Source: Lacrimispora amygdalina
GTDB lineage: Bacteria; Bacillota; Clostridia; Lachnospirales; Lachnospiraceae
Assembly (NCBI RefSeq): GCF_003432035.1
Contig: NZ_QOHO01000071.1
Coordinates: 62,001-126,000, forward strand
Length of the DNA stretch: 64,000 nucleotides
Reading direction: 5' to 3'
Shown here: one piece after another, positions 44,673 to 52,631 of the stretch
Numbering within the stretch: position 1 is the first letter of the stretch
Layout: each line of letters starts with the position of its first letter
Position numbers and translations under genes: made by a program
Notes under the pieces: generated by a model
Told to the model about the DNA's origin: nothing
The model's database searches: none
What the model saw: the letters and a program-made list of their open reading frames with translations, nothing else

Positions 44673-45515
44673 TTAATATGGATATACATATCCCTCCACT
44701 TTTTCTGCGGGTGTTATTTTTGTCACCATAATAATAGGATTTGCATACTTATGTCCATCGTAATCTTCGTAGTTTAAAGTCAGGGTTCCCTCTACGGTTA
44801 TCCAGGAATCTTCTTTCAAATCCGGTACTTCCCTATAATTACATAGAAGACCGGCAGGAGCCAAATCAGCCACACAGCAGGTCATCGCAAGACGAGCCAC
44901 TGCGAACTCATTTTCTCCATAGACCTTAGGGTCCTTCAGCACATATCCGGTTATTGAAATGGTATATCCTTCGTATTGTTCCATATGCATGTACAGCTCG
45001 GAATACCACATTCCAAATAAATCATCCGATACCATAATTTTCTTTTCTGCCTTATTAAGTCCTGGCATTGCGTTCTCATTTTCTTCTTTGGCAGATGTCT
45101 TTTCCAACGGAACCGTCTCCTGCTGCCGGCCGGCTGTCTCCTCCGCCTGATCCGGAGTATGCTCAGGCTCTTTCCGCTCTGCCTGACTTATCTGCAGTGA
45201 GCTTTCACCAATGGTATTATAGGAAGAGATATCAATAGGTGTGTGCGGCAGCAGCATAATGAGGACCGGGATAATCAGCAGGAAGCAGTGGTTCATGCGT
45301 ATTTTATATCTGGGTCTGAACAATCTTCCGGTTCCTGCTAATGCCCATAATCCCATGATGCAGGCGGTAAAATACAGATAAGGCCTCATTCTCGGAGTAA
45401 CATACCGGAGATAATCACCGCTGGCAGCGAGATAAGCGATCATTCCTCCAAAAGAAATCTGACAGACGATTTCAATTAACACCTGGGAATTTAACACTTT
45501 GACTGTTTTCTTCAT
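44673..45515 (-). CDS. TIGR03943/DUF1980 family permease partner protein
   Basis: 280 aa. About three N-terminal transmembrane helices (IEIVCQISFGGMIAYLAASG, YLYFTACIMGLWALAGTGRL, HCFLLIIPVLIMLLPH). A polar Glu-rich linker follows, then an extracytoplasmic domain with YEGYTISITGYVLKDPKVYG, LAMTCCVADLAPAGLLC and VEGTLTLNYEDYDGHKYANP. These proteins accompany UPF0718 permeases. The 4-base overlap with the upstream permease fusion (45512-45515) indicates coupled translation and a common complex. Confidence 0.85.
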   Translation of the reverse strand: MKKTVKVLNSQVLIEIVCQISFGGMIAYLAASGDYLRYVTPRMRPYLYFTACIMGLWALAGTGRLFRPRYKIRMNHCFLLIIPVLIMLLPHTPIDISSYNTIGESSLQISQAERKEPEHTPDQAEETAGRQQETVPLEKTSAKEENENAMPGLNKAEKKIMVSDDLFGMWYSELYMHMEQYEGYTISITGYVLKDPKVYGENEFAVARLAMTCCVADLAPAGLLCNYREVPDLKEDSWITVEGTLTLNYEDYDGHKYANPIIMVTKITPAEKVEGYVYPY

Positions 45516-47083
45516 AACCTGATCCCCCTTATTTCATACAGCAAAAAGACCAGGAAGAAGCATACCGTGAAAGTTACCAGCATCAGCTTCAATATAAATC
45601 CTTTCGTAAATCCGGAGGAGAGCATCAGCATATTCTTAATGTCCATCATTGGACCAAATACCAGAAACCCCATAACAGCTCCGGCTGGCAGCTGGCTGGC
45701 AAAACTGCGGGCAATGACCGCATCAGATGAAGAACACAGTGACAGGATAAAGGCCGCTGCCATCATAAGCAGAATGGAAGCGGCCAGCCCGCCTCTGTAC
45801 TGTGCAAAAGCCAGATGCCCATTTCCTAACGCCTGGAAGACGGAGGCAGCCAGTATTCCAATCAGAAGGTATCTGCCCACCCGAAAAAACTCATCCTGCC
45901 CATGACGCAGACAAAGAACCAGCTTTCCTGCAAGTGATTTCATTTTTTGACTATCCTCATAACATCCGCACGCACAGATGATCCTGCTTCTTCCACTCCC
46001 CAAAAGGAGCGGGGTCTTTTTTTGAAAGGCAGCAGCAAACAATCCAATCAAAACTGCCGCGAATGCTCCGATCCCTGCCCTGCCAGCCACCACCGCCAAG
46101 TTACCGCCAAACGCATAGAAGGTTGACAGCAGGACAACCGGATTCATGACAGGCGCCGCCATCATAAAGGTGACCGCTACTGGAAGCGGAATTCCTTTTT
46201 TCATGAGACTTCTAAACACAGGAATTGAGGCACAGTCACAGACTGGCAGTAAAAATCCTCCGGCTAATGCTGCCACCATTCCCCAAACAAGAGACTTTGG
46301 AAACCACCGTTCCAGCATTCCATCCGGAATCAATATCTGAATGACAGATGATAGCATAATTCCAATAAGCAAAAAGGGAACGGCCTGCAGAGTCATTCCA
46401 AAAAAAAGATTCACCATTCTGTTTAACGGTAATCCCTCCGATGCAGATATGATTCCAGCCAGAAGAAACAGGCAGATGAAAAGCATAAATTCCATAAGAA
46501 AAGAGCTGACCGGTCCATCTGGCTGTTTTAAAACCCGCTTACTAAGTTTTCTGTCAGAGGTCATTTCTAAAATTTCTAATCCGGGATTTACTCCTTTCAA
46601 TAATCGGCGGGCACGTCGATATTGGCTTTTTGTATCGCAATTGCGGACAATCGCGATATCACTTTCTGAAATCTGATCAATTAAATAAATACCCATTCCA
46701 CTAAGAAGGAATTCCAGCTTCTCAGCGTCCGCAATATGAATGATCTTTTCCAACCGGCAGACTGTGGGAAATACCGGGTCCCAAAACAATGACAAAAGCC
46801 AGGAAAAAGGGGCTGTACCATTCCATTCAATCCAAATCTCTTCCCACTCTCCGTTTTGTACCGCCTCGTAAATCTGACCGGATATCAGCTCCTGCTGCTG
46901 GTCCAACAGCCGCCTGGGAATCATCAGCTTCCTGTGTCCGGCATAGCCGTAAAAGAAATCTTCATCTCCATCCTCAAACTGTATTACCAGAGCTTTTACT
47001 TTTCTTTTTTCAAACAGATTATTTAAAAAGGTCGTTTTCCCTGCATCCAGACTCCCTGTGACAACATAAACAGGTATTGCCAT
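45512..47083 (-). CDS. Fusion of a CobW-like GTPase domain and a UPF0718 permease
   Basis: 523 aa. Residues 1-190 are a CobW/G3E-like P-loop domain (VYVVTGSLDAGKTTFLNNLF, EIWIEWNGTAP, KIIHIADAEKLEFLL). Residues about 200-523 are a UPF0718 permease with about 8-10 helices, containing FLLPVCDCASIPVFRSLMKK and FMMAAPVMNPVVLLSTF. A cytosolic loop bears ICACGCYE. The CobW signature Cys motif (GCxCC) is not seen in the N-terminal part. Metal-dependent transport is implied by CobW kinship and the DtxR/Feo neighbours; the substrate is unknown. Confidence 0.85.
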   Translation of the reverse strand: MAIPVYVVTGSLDAGKTTFLNNLFEKRKVKALVIQFEDGDEDFFYGYAGHRKLMIPRRLLDQQQELISGQIYEAVQNGEWEEIWIEWNGTAPFSWLLSLFWDPVFPTVCRLEKIIHIADAEKLEFLLSGMGIYLIDQISESDIAIVRNCDTKSQYRRARRLLKGVNPGLEILEMTSDRKLSKRVLKQPDGPVSSFLMEFMLFICLFLLAGIISASEGLPLNRMVNLFFGMTLQAVPFLLIGIMLSSVIQILIPDGMLERWFPKSLVWGMVAALAGGFLLPVCDCASIPVFRSLMKKGIPLPVAVTFMMAAPVMNPVVLLSTFYAFGGNLAVVAGRAGIGAFAAVLIGLFAAAFQKKTPLLLGSGRSRIICACGCYEDSQKMKSLAGKLVLCLRHGQDEFFRVGRYLLIGILAASVFQALGNGHLAFAQYRGGLAASILLMMAAAFILSLCSSSDAVIARSFASQLPAGAVMGFLVFGPMMDIKNMLMLSSGFTKGFILKLMLVTFTVCFFLVFLLYEIRGIRL

Positions 47084-47191
47084 TCTTCTCCTTTACCAGA
47101 AAGGTACCTTAAATCCTTATATAACGAAATTAAGTTATGTCTTCCATATTTTTTATTCACTTATCTAATAATTTATACCCGTAAGAGGCAT

Positions 47192-47683
47192 TCAGAATTC
47201 AGGAAAGGCAGACAAGTCCATAAATGACTGAAACTCCTGATTAACAGACGGATTCTGTGTAAAGAACTCCAGCAGACGCTTAATCCTGAACACGGTAGCA
47301 GAGCCCAGCGTATGTTCAACCAATTCCGTTTCCTCCAAGGCATTTGCACTCCCTACCAATGTAAAAAAACTTTCTATAATATTGTGGCGCTCCAATAAAT
47401 AAGCCCCTGTTATTCTTCCTTCTGTGGTTAAAAGGATGTTATCAAGATTATTATATTTTAAGAAATCCAATTCAACAAGTTTGGAAACCATTTTAGATGC
47501 AGAAGGTGGTCTGACATTTAATTTCTCAGAAAGCTTATTAATGCGCGTATAATCCTCTTCTAAACACAATCGATACGTCATCTCTAGATAGTCCTCCAAA
47601 GCAGGGGTTAGTCTGCTCTCACTTTGCTTTATCAGCTGATATCCGCGAACGGTATGAAATTCGTTTTCTATTGGCTTGTTCAT
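47192..47683 (-). CDS. DtxR/MntR family metal-dependent regulator
   Basis: 163 aa from the second ATG (47681-47683), 8 bases after GGGGGA; an ATG two codons earlier is too close to that site. DtxR HTH: LTPALEDYLEMTYRLCLEED, INKLSEKLNVRPPSASKMVS, then the dimer/metal domain LLERHNIIESFFTLVG, ETELVEHTLGSATVFRIKRL. It senses Fe(II) or Mn(II). Divergent from feoAB and upstream of the CobW-permease genes, so it likely controls both. Confidence 0.9.
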   Translation of the reverse strand: MNKPIENEFHTVRGYQLIKQSESRLTPALEDYLEMTYRLCLEEDYTRINKLSEKLNVRPPSASKMVSKLVELDFLKYNNLDNILLTTEGRITGAYLLERHNIIESFFTLVGSANALEETELVEHTLGSATVFRIKRLLEFFTQNPSVNQEFQSFMDLSAFPEF

Positions 47684-47832
47684 AAGCATGTTCCCCCATC
47701 ACAACATTTTTTTAGTATACCTGTAACACCTTATGCTTTATCTTCATAAATTAGTCATAAGAAACGGTGTTTCCCGCCCCTAACAGACAGACGAACTATA
47801 ATACCAAATATATTGTTAAGGAGGATTTTACT

Positions 47833-48075
47833 ATGGATACTGCACAAATATCATTAAACCAATTACCAATCGGAAGAAAAGCACATGTTTTCGCTTTGAC
47901 TTTTGACGGTACAATAAGAAGACGCATGCTGGACTTAGGTATCGTTGACGGGACTGAAATAGAACCCCTGTATAAGAGCCCCTCCGGCAATCCGGCAGCC
48001 TACCTTATTCGCGGTGCAGTCATTGCGCTGCGTTCCGATGTATCCGAAAAAATTATCGTATCGATTAATAAATAA
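47833..48075 (+). CDS. feoA: Ferrous iron transport protein A
   Basis: 80 aa, SH3-like fold: LNQLPIGRKAHVFALTFDGT, IRRRMLDLGIVDGTEIEPLY, SPSGNPAAYLIRGAVIALRS. Start ATG 47833 with AAGGAGG 8 bases upstream. It aids FeoB, whose gene begins 52 bases later. Confidence 0.95.
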   Translation: MDTAQISLNQLPIGRKAHVFALTFDGTIRRRMLDLGIVDGTEIEPLYKSPSGNPAAYLIRGAVIALRSDVSEKIIVSINK

Positions 48076-48127
48076 TATGGTTAAAGAGAGATGACAATTA
48101 TTTCATTATCTTAGGAGGATTGCTCAT

Positions 48128-50290
48128 ATGGGACTTACCAATGCATCAACCGGGACGGGAGTTTTGAATCACTGCGGCTTACATATTGAGAAGGTGACAC
48201 CAAAAGATAAGATAATCGCATTAGCAGGAAATCCAAATGTGGGAAAAAGCACGGTTTTCAATGCTTTGACAGGGCTGAATCAGCACACAGGCAATTGGCC
48301 CGGAAAAACCGTTGTTAACGCACAGGGAAAATACCGATATAAAGATACGAATTTCATCATGGTAGACATTCCAGGTACCTATTCCCTGATGGCAAATTCC
48401 ACCGAAGAGGAAATTGCCAGAGATTTCATCTGCTTTGGTGGAGCTGACAGTGTGGTAGTCGTGGCTGATGCTACCTGCCTGGAGCGAAATTTAAACCTGG
48501 TTCTGCAGACGCTGGAAGTTACTGACCGTGTTATATTGTGCGTTAATTTAATGGACGAAGCGAGAAAGAAGAAAATAAACATTGACTTAAAGGTTCTCAC
48601 CTCAAGACTGGGAATTCCAGTAATCGGGACCAGTGCGCGATCCAAAAAGGGCTTAGATGAGTTGATGGAAGCAGTGAAAGGATTATCAGAAAGTGAAGCG
48701 GCACTTAATCCGCTTCGCATAGATTACGGTGAAGAAATAGAAGCCGCTGTGAGTATGCTGGAACCAGTTCTTACTGATCTTTCAGGTGAAAAAATCAGCA
48801 GCCGATGGGTGGCTTTGAAGCTGCTTGACGGGGATGAGAGCCTGCTTACCTCTCTGAAAAATCATCTTGGCTTTGATCTTTTGCAAAATGATGAAATAGC
48901 ACAGGCGGTCAAAGAGGCAAAACTCATTATGGAGGAGGCCGGAGTACAAACCGATCAGTTCCGGGATCAGATTGTCACAAAAATTGTTCAGTGCTGTGAG
49001 AATATCTGCAGAGAAGCCGTGACCTTTGAAAAAGAGGAATATGCGGCACGGGACCGTAAAATTGATAAGATAATCACGTCAAAAATTACTGGTATACCGA
49101 TTATGATTGCGATGCTGTTCGGTATTTTCTGGTTTACCATTACTGGCGCCAATGTTCCTTCCAGCCTTCTTGCGTCAGGACTTTTTATGCTGGAGAACCC
49201 CCTTTCCCAGTTCTTTTTATGGTTGTCTGCACCGGAATGGTTACGAGGAATCTTCGTAGATGGTATTTTCCGGACCTTGGCTTGGGTGATCTCCGTAATG
49301 CTTCCTCCAATGGCAATCTTCTTTCCGTTATTTACACTTCTGGAAGATTTGGGATATCTGCCGCGTGTCGCATTTAACCTTGACAACTTTTTCCGCAAGG
49401 CCTGTGCCCATGGAAAACAGGCACTAACTATGTGTATGGGCTTCGGATGTAACGCCTGCGGTGTGATCGGGTGCCGAATCATTGATTCGCCCCGTGAACG
49501 CTTAATCGCCATTCTGACAAATAACTTCGTTCCCTGCAATGGACGATTTCCAACGCTGATTGCCATTATTACCATGTTTTTTGCCGGATCTGCCAACGGA
49601 GCATTCCAATCCGTCATTTCAACCCTGATGCTGACCGTAACCATCGTACTGGGTGTTGCAATGACGCTTCTGATTTCAAAGCTGCTTTCAAAGACGATTC
49701 TTAAGGGAATGCCCTCCTCCTTTCAACTGGAGCTCCCACCGTACCGCCGGCCGCAGGTTGGAAAAGTCATTGTGCGCTCAATTTTTGACCGGACACTTTA
49801 CGTGCTAGGCAGAGCCATAGCCGTTGCCGCTCCTGCAGGGCTGGTCATCTGGATACTGGCCAATATTCATGCGGGAGATTTGAGCCTGCTTGCTCATTGT
49901 GCTGGTTTTCTTGATCCGTTCGCCAGATTCATTGGTCTGGACGGGTACATTTTAATGGCGTTTATTTTAGGCTTTCCAGCTAATGAAATCGTAGTTCCAA
50001 TTTTGATTATGAGCTATATGGCAGCGGGAACATTGACTGACATGGATAGTCTGACAGAATTACATCAGCTTTTTGTAAATAACGGGTGGACCTGGCTTAC
50101 AGCCGTATGTACAATGCTGTTCACGTTACTGCACTGGCCATGCGGTACCACATGCCTTACAGTAAAAAAAGAAACACAGAGTTTAAAATGGACACTGGTC
50201 TCCTTTACAATTCCAACAGTAACTGGTATTGTTGTATGTATGATTGTGGCAAACACTGTCCGATTGCTGGGACTTGTATCGGGCATATAA
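48128..50290 (+). CDS. feoB: Ferrous iron transporter FeoB
   Basis: 720 aa. N-terminal G domain: G1 LAGNPNVGKSTVFNALTG, G2 NWPGKTVV, G3 VDIPGTYSL, G4 NLMDEA, G5 TSARSK. GDI helical domain about 205-310. Membrane part about 320-715 with gate motifs MCMGFGCNACGVIGCRIID and NNFVPCNGRFPTLIA, then GFPANEIVVPILIMSY. It imports Fe(II) under anaerobic conditions. AGGAGG before ATG; operon with feoA. Confidence 0.97.
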   Translation: MGLTNASTGTGVLNHCGLHIEKVTPKDKIIALAGNPNVGKSTVFNALTGLNQHTGNWPGKTVVNAQGKYRYKDTNFIMVDIPGTYSLMANSTEEEIARDFICFGGADSVVVVADATCLERNLNLVLQTLEVTDRVILCVNLMDEARKKKINIDLKVLTSRLGIPVIGTSARSKKGLDELMEAVKGLSESEAALNPLRIDYGEEIEAAVSMLEPVLTDLSGEKISSRWVALKLLDGDESLLTSLKNHLGFDLLQNDEIAQAVKEAKLIMEEAGVQTDQFRDQIVTKIVQCCENICREAVTFEKEEYAARDRKIDKIITSKITGIPIMIAMLFGIFWFTITGANVPSSLLASGLFMLENPLSQFFLWLSAPEWLRGIFVDGIFRTLAWVISVMLPPMAIFFPLFTLLEDLGYLPRVAFNLDNFFRKACAHGKQALTMCMGFGCNACGVIGCRIIDSPRERLIAILTNNFVPCNGRFPTLIAIITMFFAGSANGAFQSVISTLMLTVTIVLGVAMTLLISKLLSKTILKGMPSSFQLELPPYRRPQVGKVIVRSIFDRTLYVLGRAIAVAAPAGLVIWILANIHAGDLSLLAHCAGFLDPFARFIGLDGYILMAFILGFPANEIVVPILIMSYMAAGTLTDMDSLTELHQLFVNNGWTWLTAVCTMLFTLLHWPCGTTCLTVKKETQSLKWTLVSFTIPTVTGIVVCMIVANTVRLLGLVSGI

Positions 50291-50317
50291 AAAGAAGAAA
50301 CAAACTGGAGAACGCTC

Positions 50318-50932
50318 ATGGAATTTAACGAAAAACTACAACAACTCAGAACCGGGAAAAACCTGACACAGGAACAGCTTGCAGAGCAATTATATGTGTC
50401 AAGGACAGCAATTTCAAAATGGGAAAGCGGCAAAGGCTACCCTAACATTGAGTCGCTCAAGTGTATTTCCAAATTCTTTTCTGTGACGATAGATGAACTG
50501 CTATCAGGTGAAGAACTGATTACTCTTGCCGAAACTGAAAACCATTCTAATGTGAAAAGAATTTATAACATTATCAGCGGAATAATAGATGTGTCGGCAG
50601 TTTCATTTATTGTATTACCAATCTATGGAGAGCCTCAAGGCAACTATGTTTACCATGTAAATCTACTGTCAAATACACATATGCCAAATATAGATATCAG
50701 AGTACATTGGGCTGTTTTTTTATTTATAATCGGTCTTGGAATTGCCAGACTTGCTTTTACTTACTTCGATAAAGGGGCTTTGTATCGCATTACCTCGAAA
50801 ATTTCTATTGCAGCCGGTGCGGTAGCAATCTGTTTATTTGCTGCAGCAAGAGAACCATATGCAACAATACTGCTATTTCTATTTTTTGCAGTAAAGATAT
50901 TTTTATTGCTGCAGCAAAGCAGAACAAAATAG
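50318..50932 (+). CDS. XRE family regulator with membrane domain
   Basis: 204 aa. Residues 1-65 are a Cro/C1-type HTH (LQQLRTGKNLTQEQLAEQLY, VSRTAISKWESGKGYPNIES). Then about 4 transmembrane segments (IISGIIDVSAVSFIVLPIYG, WAVFLFIIGLGIARLAFTYF, ISIAAGAVAICLFAA, ATILLFLFFAVKIFLLLQQ). It is a membrane-anchored DNA-binding protein common in Clostridia; the signal is unknown. It follows feoB by 27 bases with GGAGAAC upstream, so may share its transcript. Confidence 0.9.
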   Translation: MEFNEKLQQLRTGKNLTQEQLAEQLYVSRTAISKWESGKGYPNIESLKCISKFFSVTIDELLSGEELITLAETENHSNVKRIYNIISGIIDVSAVSFIVLPIYGEPQGNYVYHVNLLSNTHMPNIDIRVHWAVFLFIIGLGIARLAFTYFDKGALYRITSKISIAAGAVAICLFAAAREPYATILLFLFFAVKIFLLLQQSRTK

Positions 50933-50956
50933 AGATTGCCTTAATTCCTTAAAAAA

Positions 50957-50984
50957 GGCTCTGGCACATCAAAGTGCCGGAGTC
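50957..50984. terminator. Hairpin with the T-run only on the minus strand
   Basis: Arms GGCTCTGGCAC (50957-50967) and GTGCCGGAGTC (50974-50984), 11 pairs with two wobbles. A6 precedes the left arm, so the intrinsic-terminator polarity is minus, although the neighbouring genes are on the plus strand. It could still end the XRE transcript weakly. Confidence 0.55.
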
Positions 50985-51050
50985 TGTAAAATGAAAATAT
51001 CAATACATTACACTTGAATCACAAATGCTAAAGGGGGCAAAGGTCGTGCC

Positions 51051-51887
51051 ATGCTTATAAAAGAATCAATTCAAAACTATATGAATCATAGCCGTGTACT
51101 AATTCGAGGTGTTGATTTTATATATATTCAACCACATTTAGAGCTAAGAAATTTTATTTCCAATTACACCATCACTTTTCCCAGTAACGGTATGATGTCA
51201 GATAATTACGCTGTTATACCCCACGGGAGTGCTACACTTGTACTAACATGTACTGATAGTCATATCCACTGCAACTTGTTTGGTCCCATCACGAAACCTT
51301 CCTTCGTTGGTAAGTCAGCCAATAATTTCAGCCTCTTGTTTATTGTCGAGTTTCAACCGGCGGGATATTATGCCTTTAGCGGAATGCCGCAAAAAGAAAT
51401 AGCAGATTGTGTAATTGACTTTGAAGATATTAATCCCTCAATGAACCGCCTGATGGCATATGAAGTGGAGATGTCGTTAAGCATCCATAACCTGATTACT
51501 AAAATAGACAGGCTTTTTCTTGCGTATTTGGAAGGTGCATTTTATCGTCAGGAATTTTCACAAGCAAACAATCTGATTATAAACAGCGGAGGGACTCTTT
51601 CCGTGAAAGAGCTTTCACACAATGTTTTTTATAGCGAACGTCATTTAGGACGGCTTTTTGACGAATATATGGGCGTGGGTATAAAATCGTTCTCTCGCCT
51701 TGTACGTGTAAACAAGTCTATACGGCTTTTACAGCGACATAATTTTAACTTAACACAGGTTTTTATGGAAACTGGTTTTTATGATAAATCTCACTTCATT
51801 AATGATTTTAAGACAATTTGCGGCATCACCCCACAGGAGTATCGGGATAATATGTCCGATTTTTACAGCGAGATAGCCAAATTCTAA
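51051..51887 (+). CDS. AraC family regulator with DUF6597-like sensor domain
   Basis: 278 aa. N-terminal region about 20-150 (FIYIQPHLELRNFISNYTIT, YAVIPHGSATLVLTC, FSLLFIVEFQPAGYYAFSGM) resembles the DUF6597 sensor of AraC proteins. C-terminal AraC HTH about 170-270 (LSVKELSHNVFYSERHLGRL, FMETGFYDKSHFINDFKTIC, GITPQEYR). Probably regulates the VOC gene 36 bases downstream. Confidence 0.88.
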   Translation: MLIKESIQNYMNHSRVLIRGVDFIYIQPHLELRNFISNYTITFPSNGMMSDNYAVIPHGSATLVLTCTDSHIHCNLFGPITKPSFVGKSANNFSLLFIVEFQPAGYYAFSGMPQKEIADCVIDFEDINPSMNRLMAYEVEMSLSIHNLITKIDRLFLAYLEGAFYRQEFSQANNLIINSGGTLSVKELSHNVFYSERHLGRLFDEYMGVGIKSFSRLVRVNKSIRLLQRHNFNLTQVFMETGFYDKSHFINDFKTICGITPQEYRDNMSDFYSEIAKF

Positions 51888-51922
51888 TATATAATTAAGT
51901 AAAACTAAAAAGGAGTGATAGT

Positions 51923-52378
51923 ATGCAATATCAAGGCACTTTGATTGCCGTATCTGATATGGAGAAGGCAAAGTATTTTTACGAAACTGTAATGGAACAA
52001 ACGATTATGATGGATTTGGGGGTACATGTGTCTTTTGAAAGAGGGCTATCCCTGCAATCCAATTACGCCGAACTTGTTGGTGCAGATTTGCCCTTAAAGG
52101 CACAGCCGAACAACTTTCAGCTTTACTTTGAAGTGGAAAATTTGGATTATTGGCAAGATAAAATCAGCAGCACAGAAGGAATTGAATTTATTCACAAGGC
52201 CAAAGAATATCCGTGGGGACAGCGTGTTATAAGGTTTTATGACTATGATAAATTTATAGTTGAAGTGGCGGAAAGTATGGCAAGTGTAGCAAAACGTTTT
52301 TTAGCACAAGGACTTGGTATTGAGGAAACTGCAAAGAAAACCATGTTCCCTGTAGAATTTGTTAAAAGCCTTATGTAA
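51923..52378 (+). CDS. VOC (glyoxalase/bleomycin-resistance) superfamily protein
   Basis: 151 aa. One betaalphabetabetabeta module: GTLIAVSDMEKAKYFYETVM, QLYFEVENLDYWQDKI, EYPWGQRVIRFYDYDKFIVE; the C-terminal helical tail VAKRFLAQGLGIEETAKKTM is extra. Substrate unknown; typical roles are lactoylglutathione lyase-like or drug-binding. AAGGAG 8 bases upstream; downstream of an AraC gene. Confidence 0.85.
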   Translation: MQYQGTLIAVSDMEKAKYFYETVMEQTIMMDLGVHVSFERGLSLQSNYAELVGADLPLKAQPNNFQLYFEVENLDYWQDKISSTEGIEFIHKAKEYPWGQRVIRFYDYDKFIVEVAESMASVAKRFLAQGLGIEETAKKTMFPVEFVKSLM

Positions 52379-52456
52379 AGAATTAACAGAAAAACAAACC
52401 TCCAAATTGATATAAGATAGTATTATCAGTCTGGAGGTATCCGTGTTCTAATACAT

Positions 52457-52627
52457 TTAATATAATATTCCACCTAACGCAGCGCAAATAAGAATTATTA
52501 TAATTGGAGGTAATTCTTTCTTAAACTTCTTTTTTGCAACCAACAAGCAAATCGAAACAATGGCAAGTATTGCTATTGCGACAACATCTACCTGTATGTA
52601 TTTTATAGTGAAAATTAAAAATGCCCA
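52457..52627 (-). pseudogene. C-terminal remnant of a membrane protein, ChrA chromate transporter-like
   Basis: Minus strand, 56 codons without a start, preceded by a stop: FTIKYIQVDVVAIAILAIVS, ICLLVAKKKFKKELPPIIII, LICAALGGILY. Two hydrophobic helices with a basic turn and a terminal GGILY, as at the end of CHR-family chromate transporters. It begins 5 bases after the S8 protein stop. It is a probable leftover of a deleted gene. Confidence 0.5.
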
Positions 52628-52631
52628 TTAT

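Noticed and set aside
47084..47191. ATAAC-N8-GTTAT inverted repeat as a DtxR box
   Set aside because: Only five-base arms, with no match to known DtxR or MntR consensus; kept only as a region to footprint.
48988..49644. 218-codon minus-strand frame
   Set aside because: It is antisense to the feoB membrane region; no ribosome binding site or domain.
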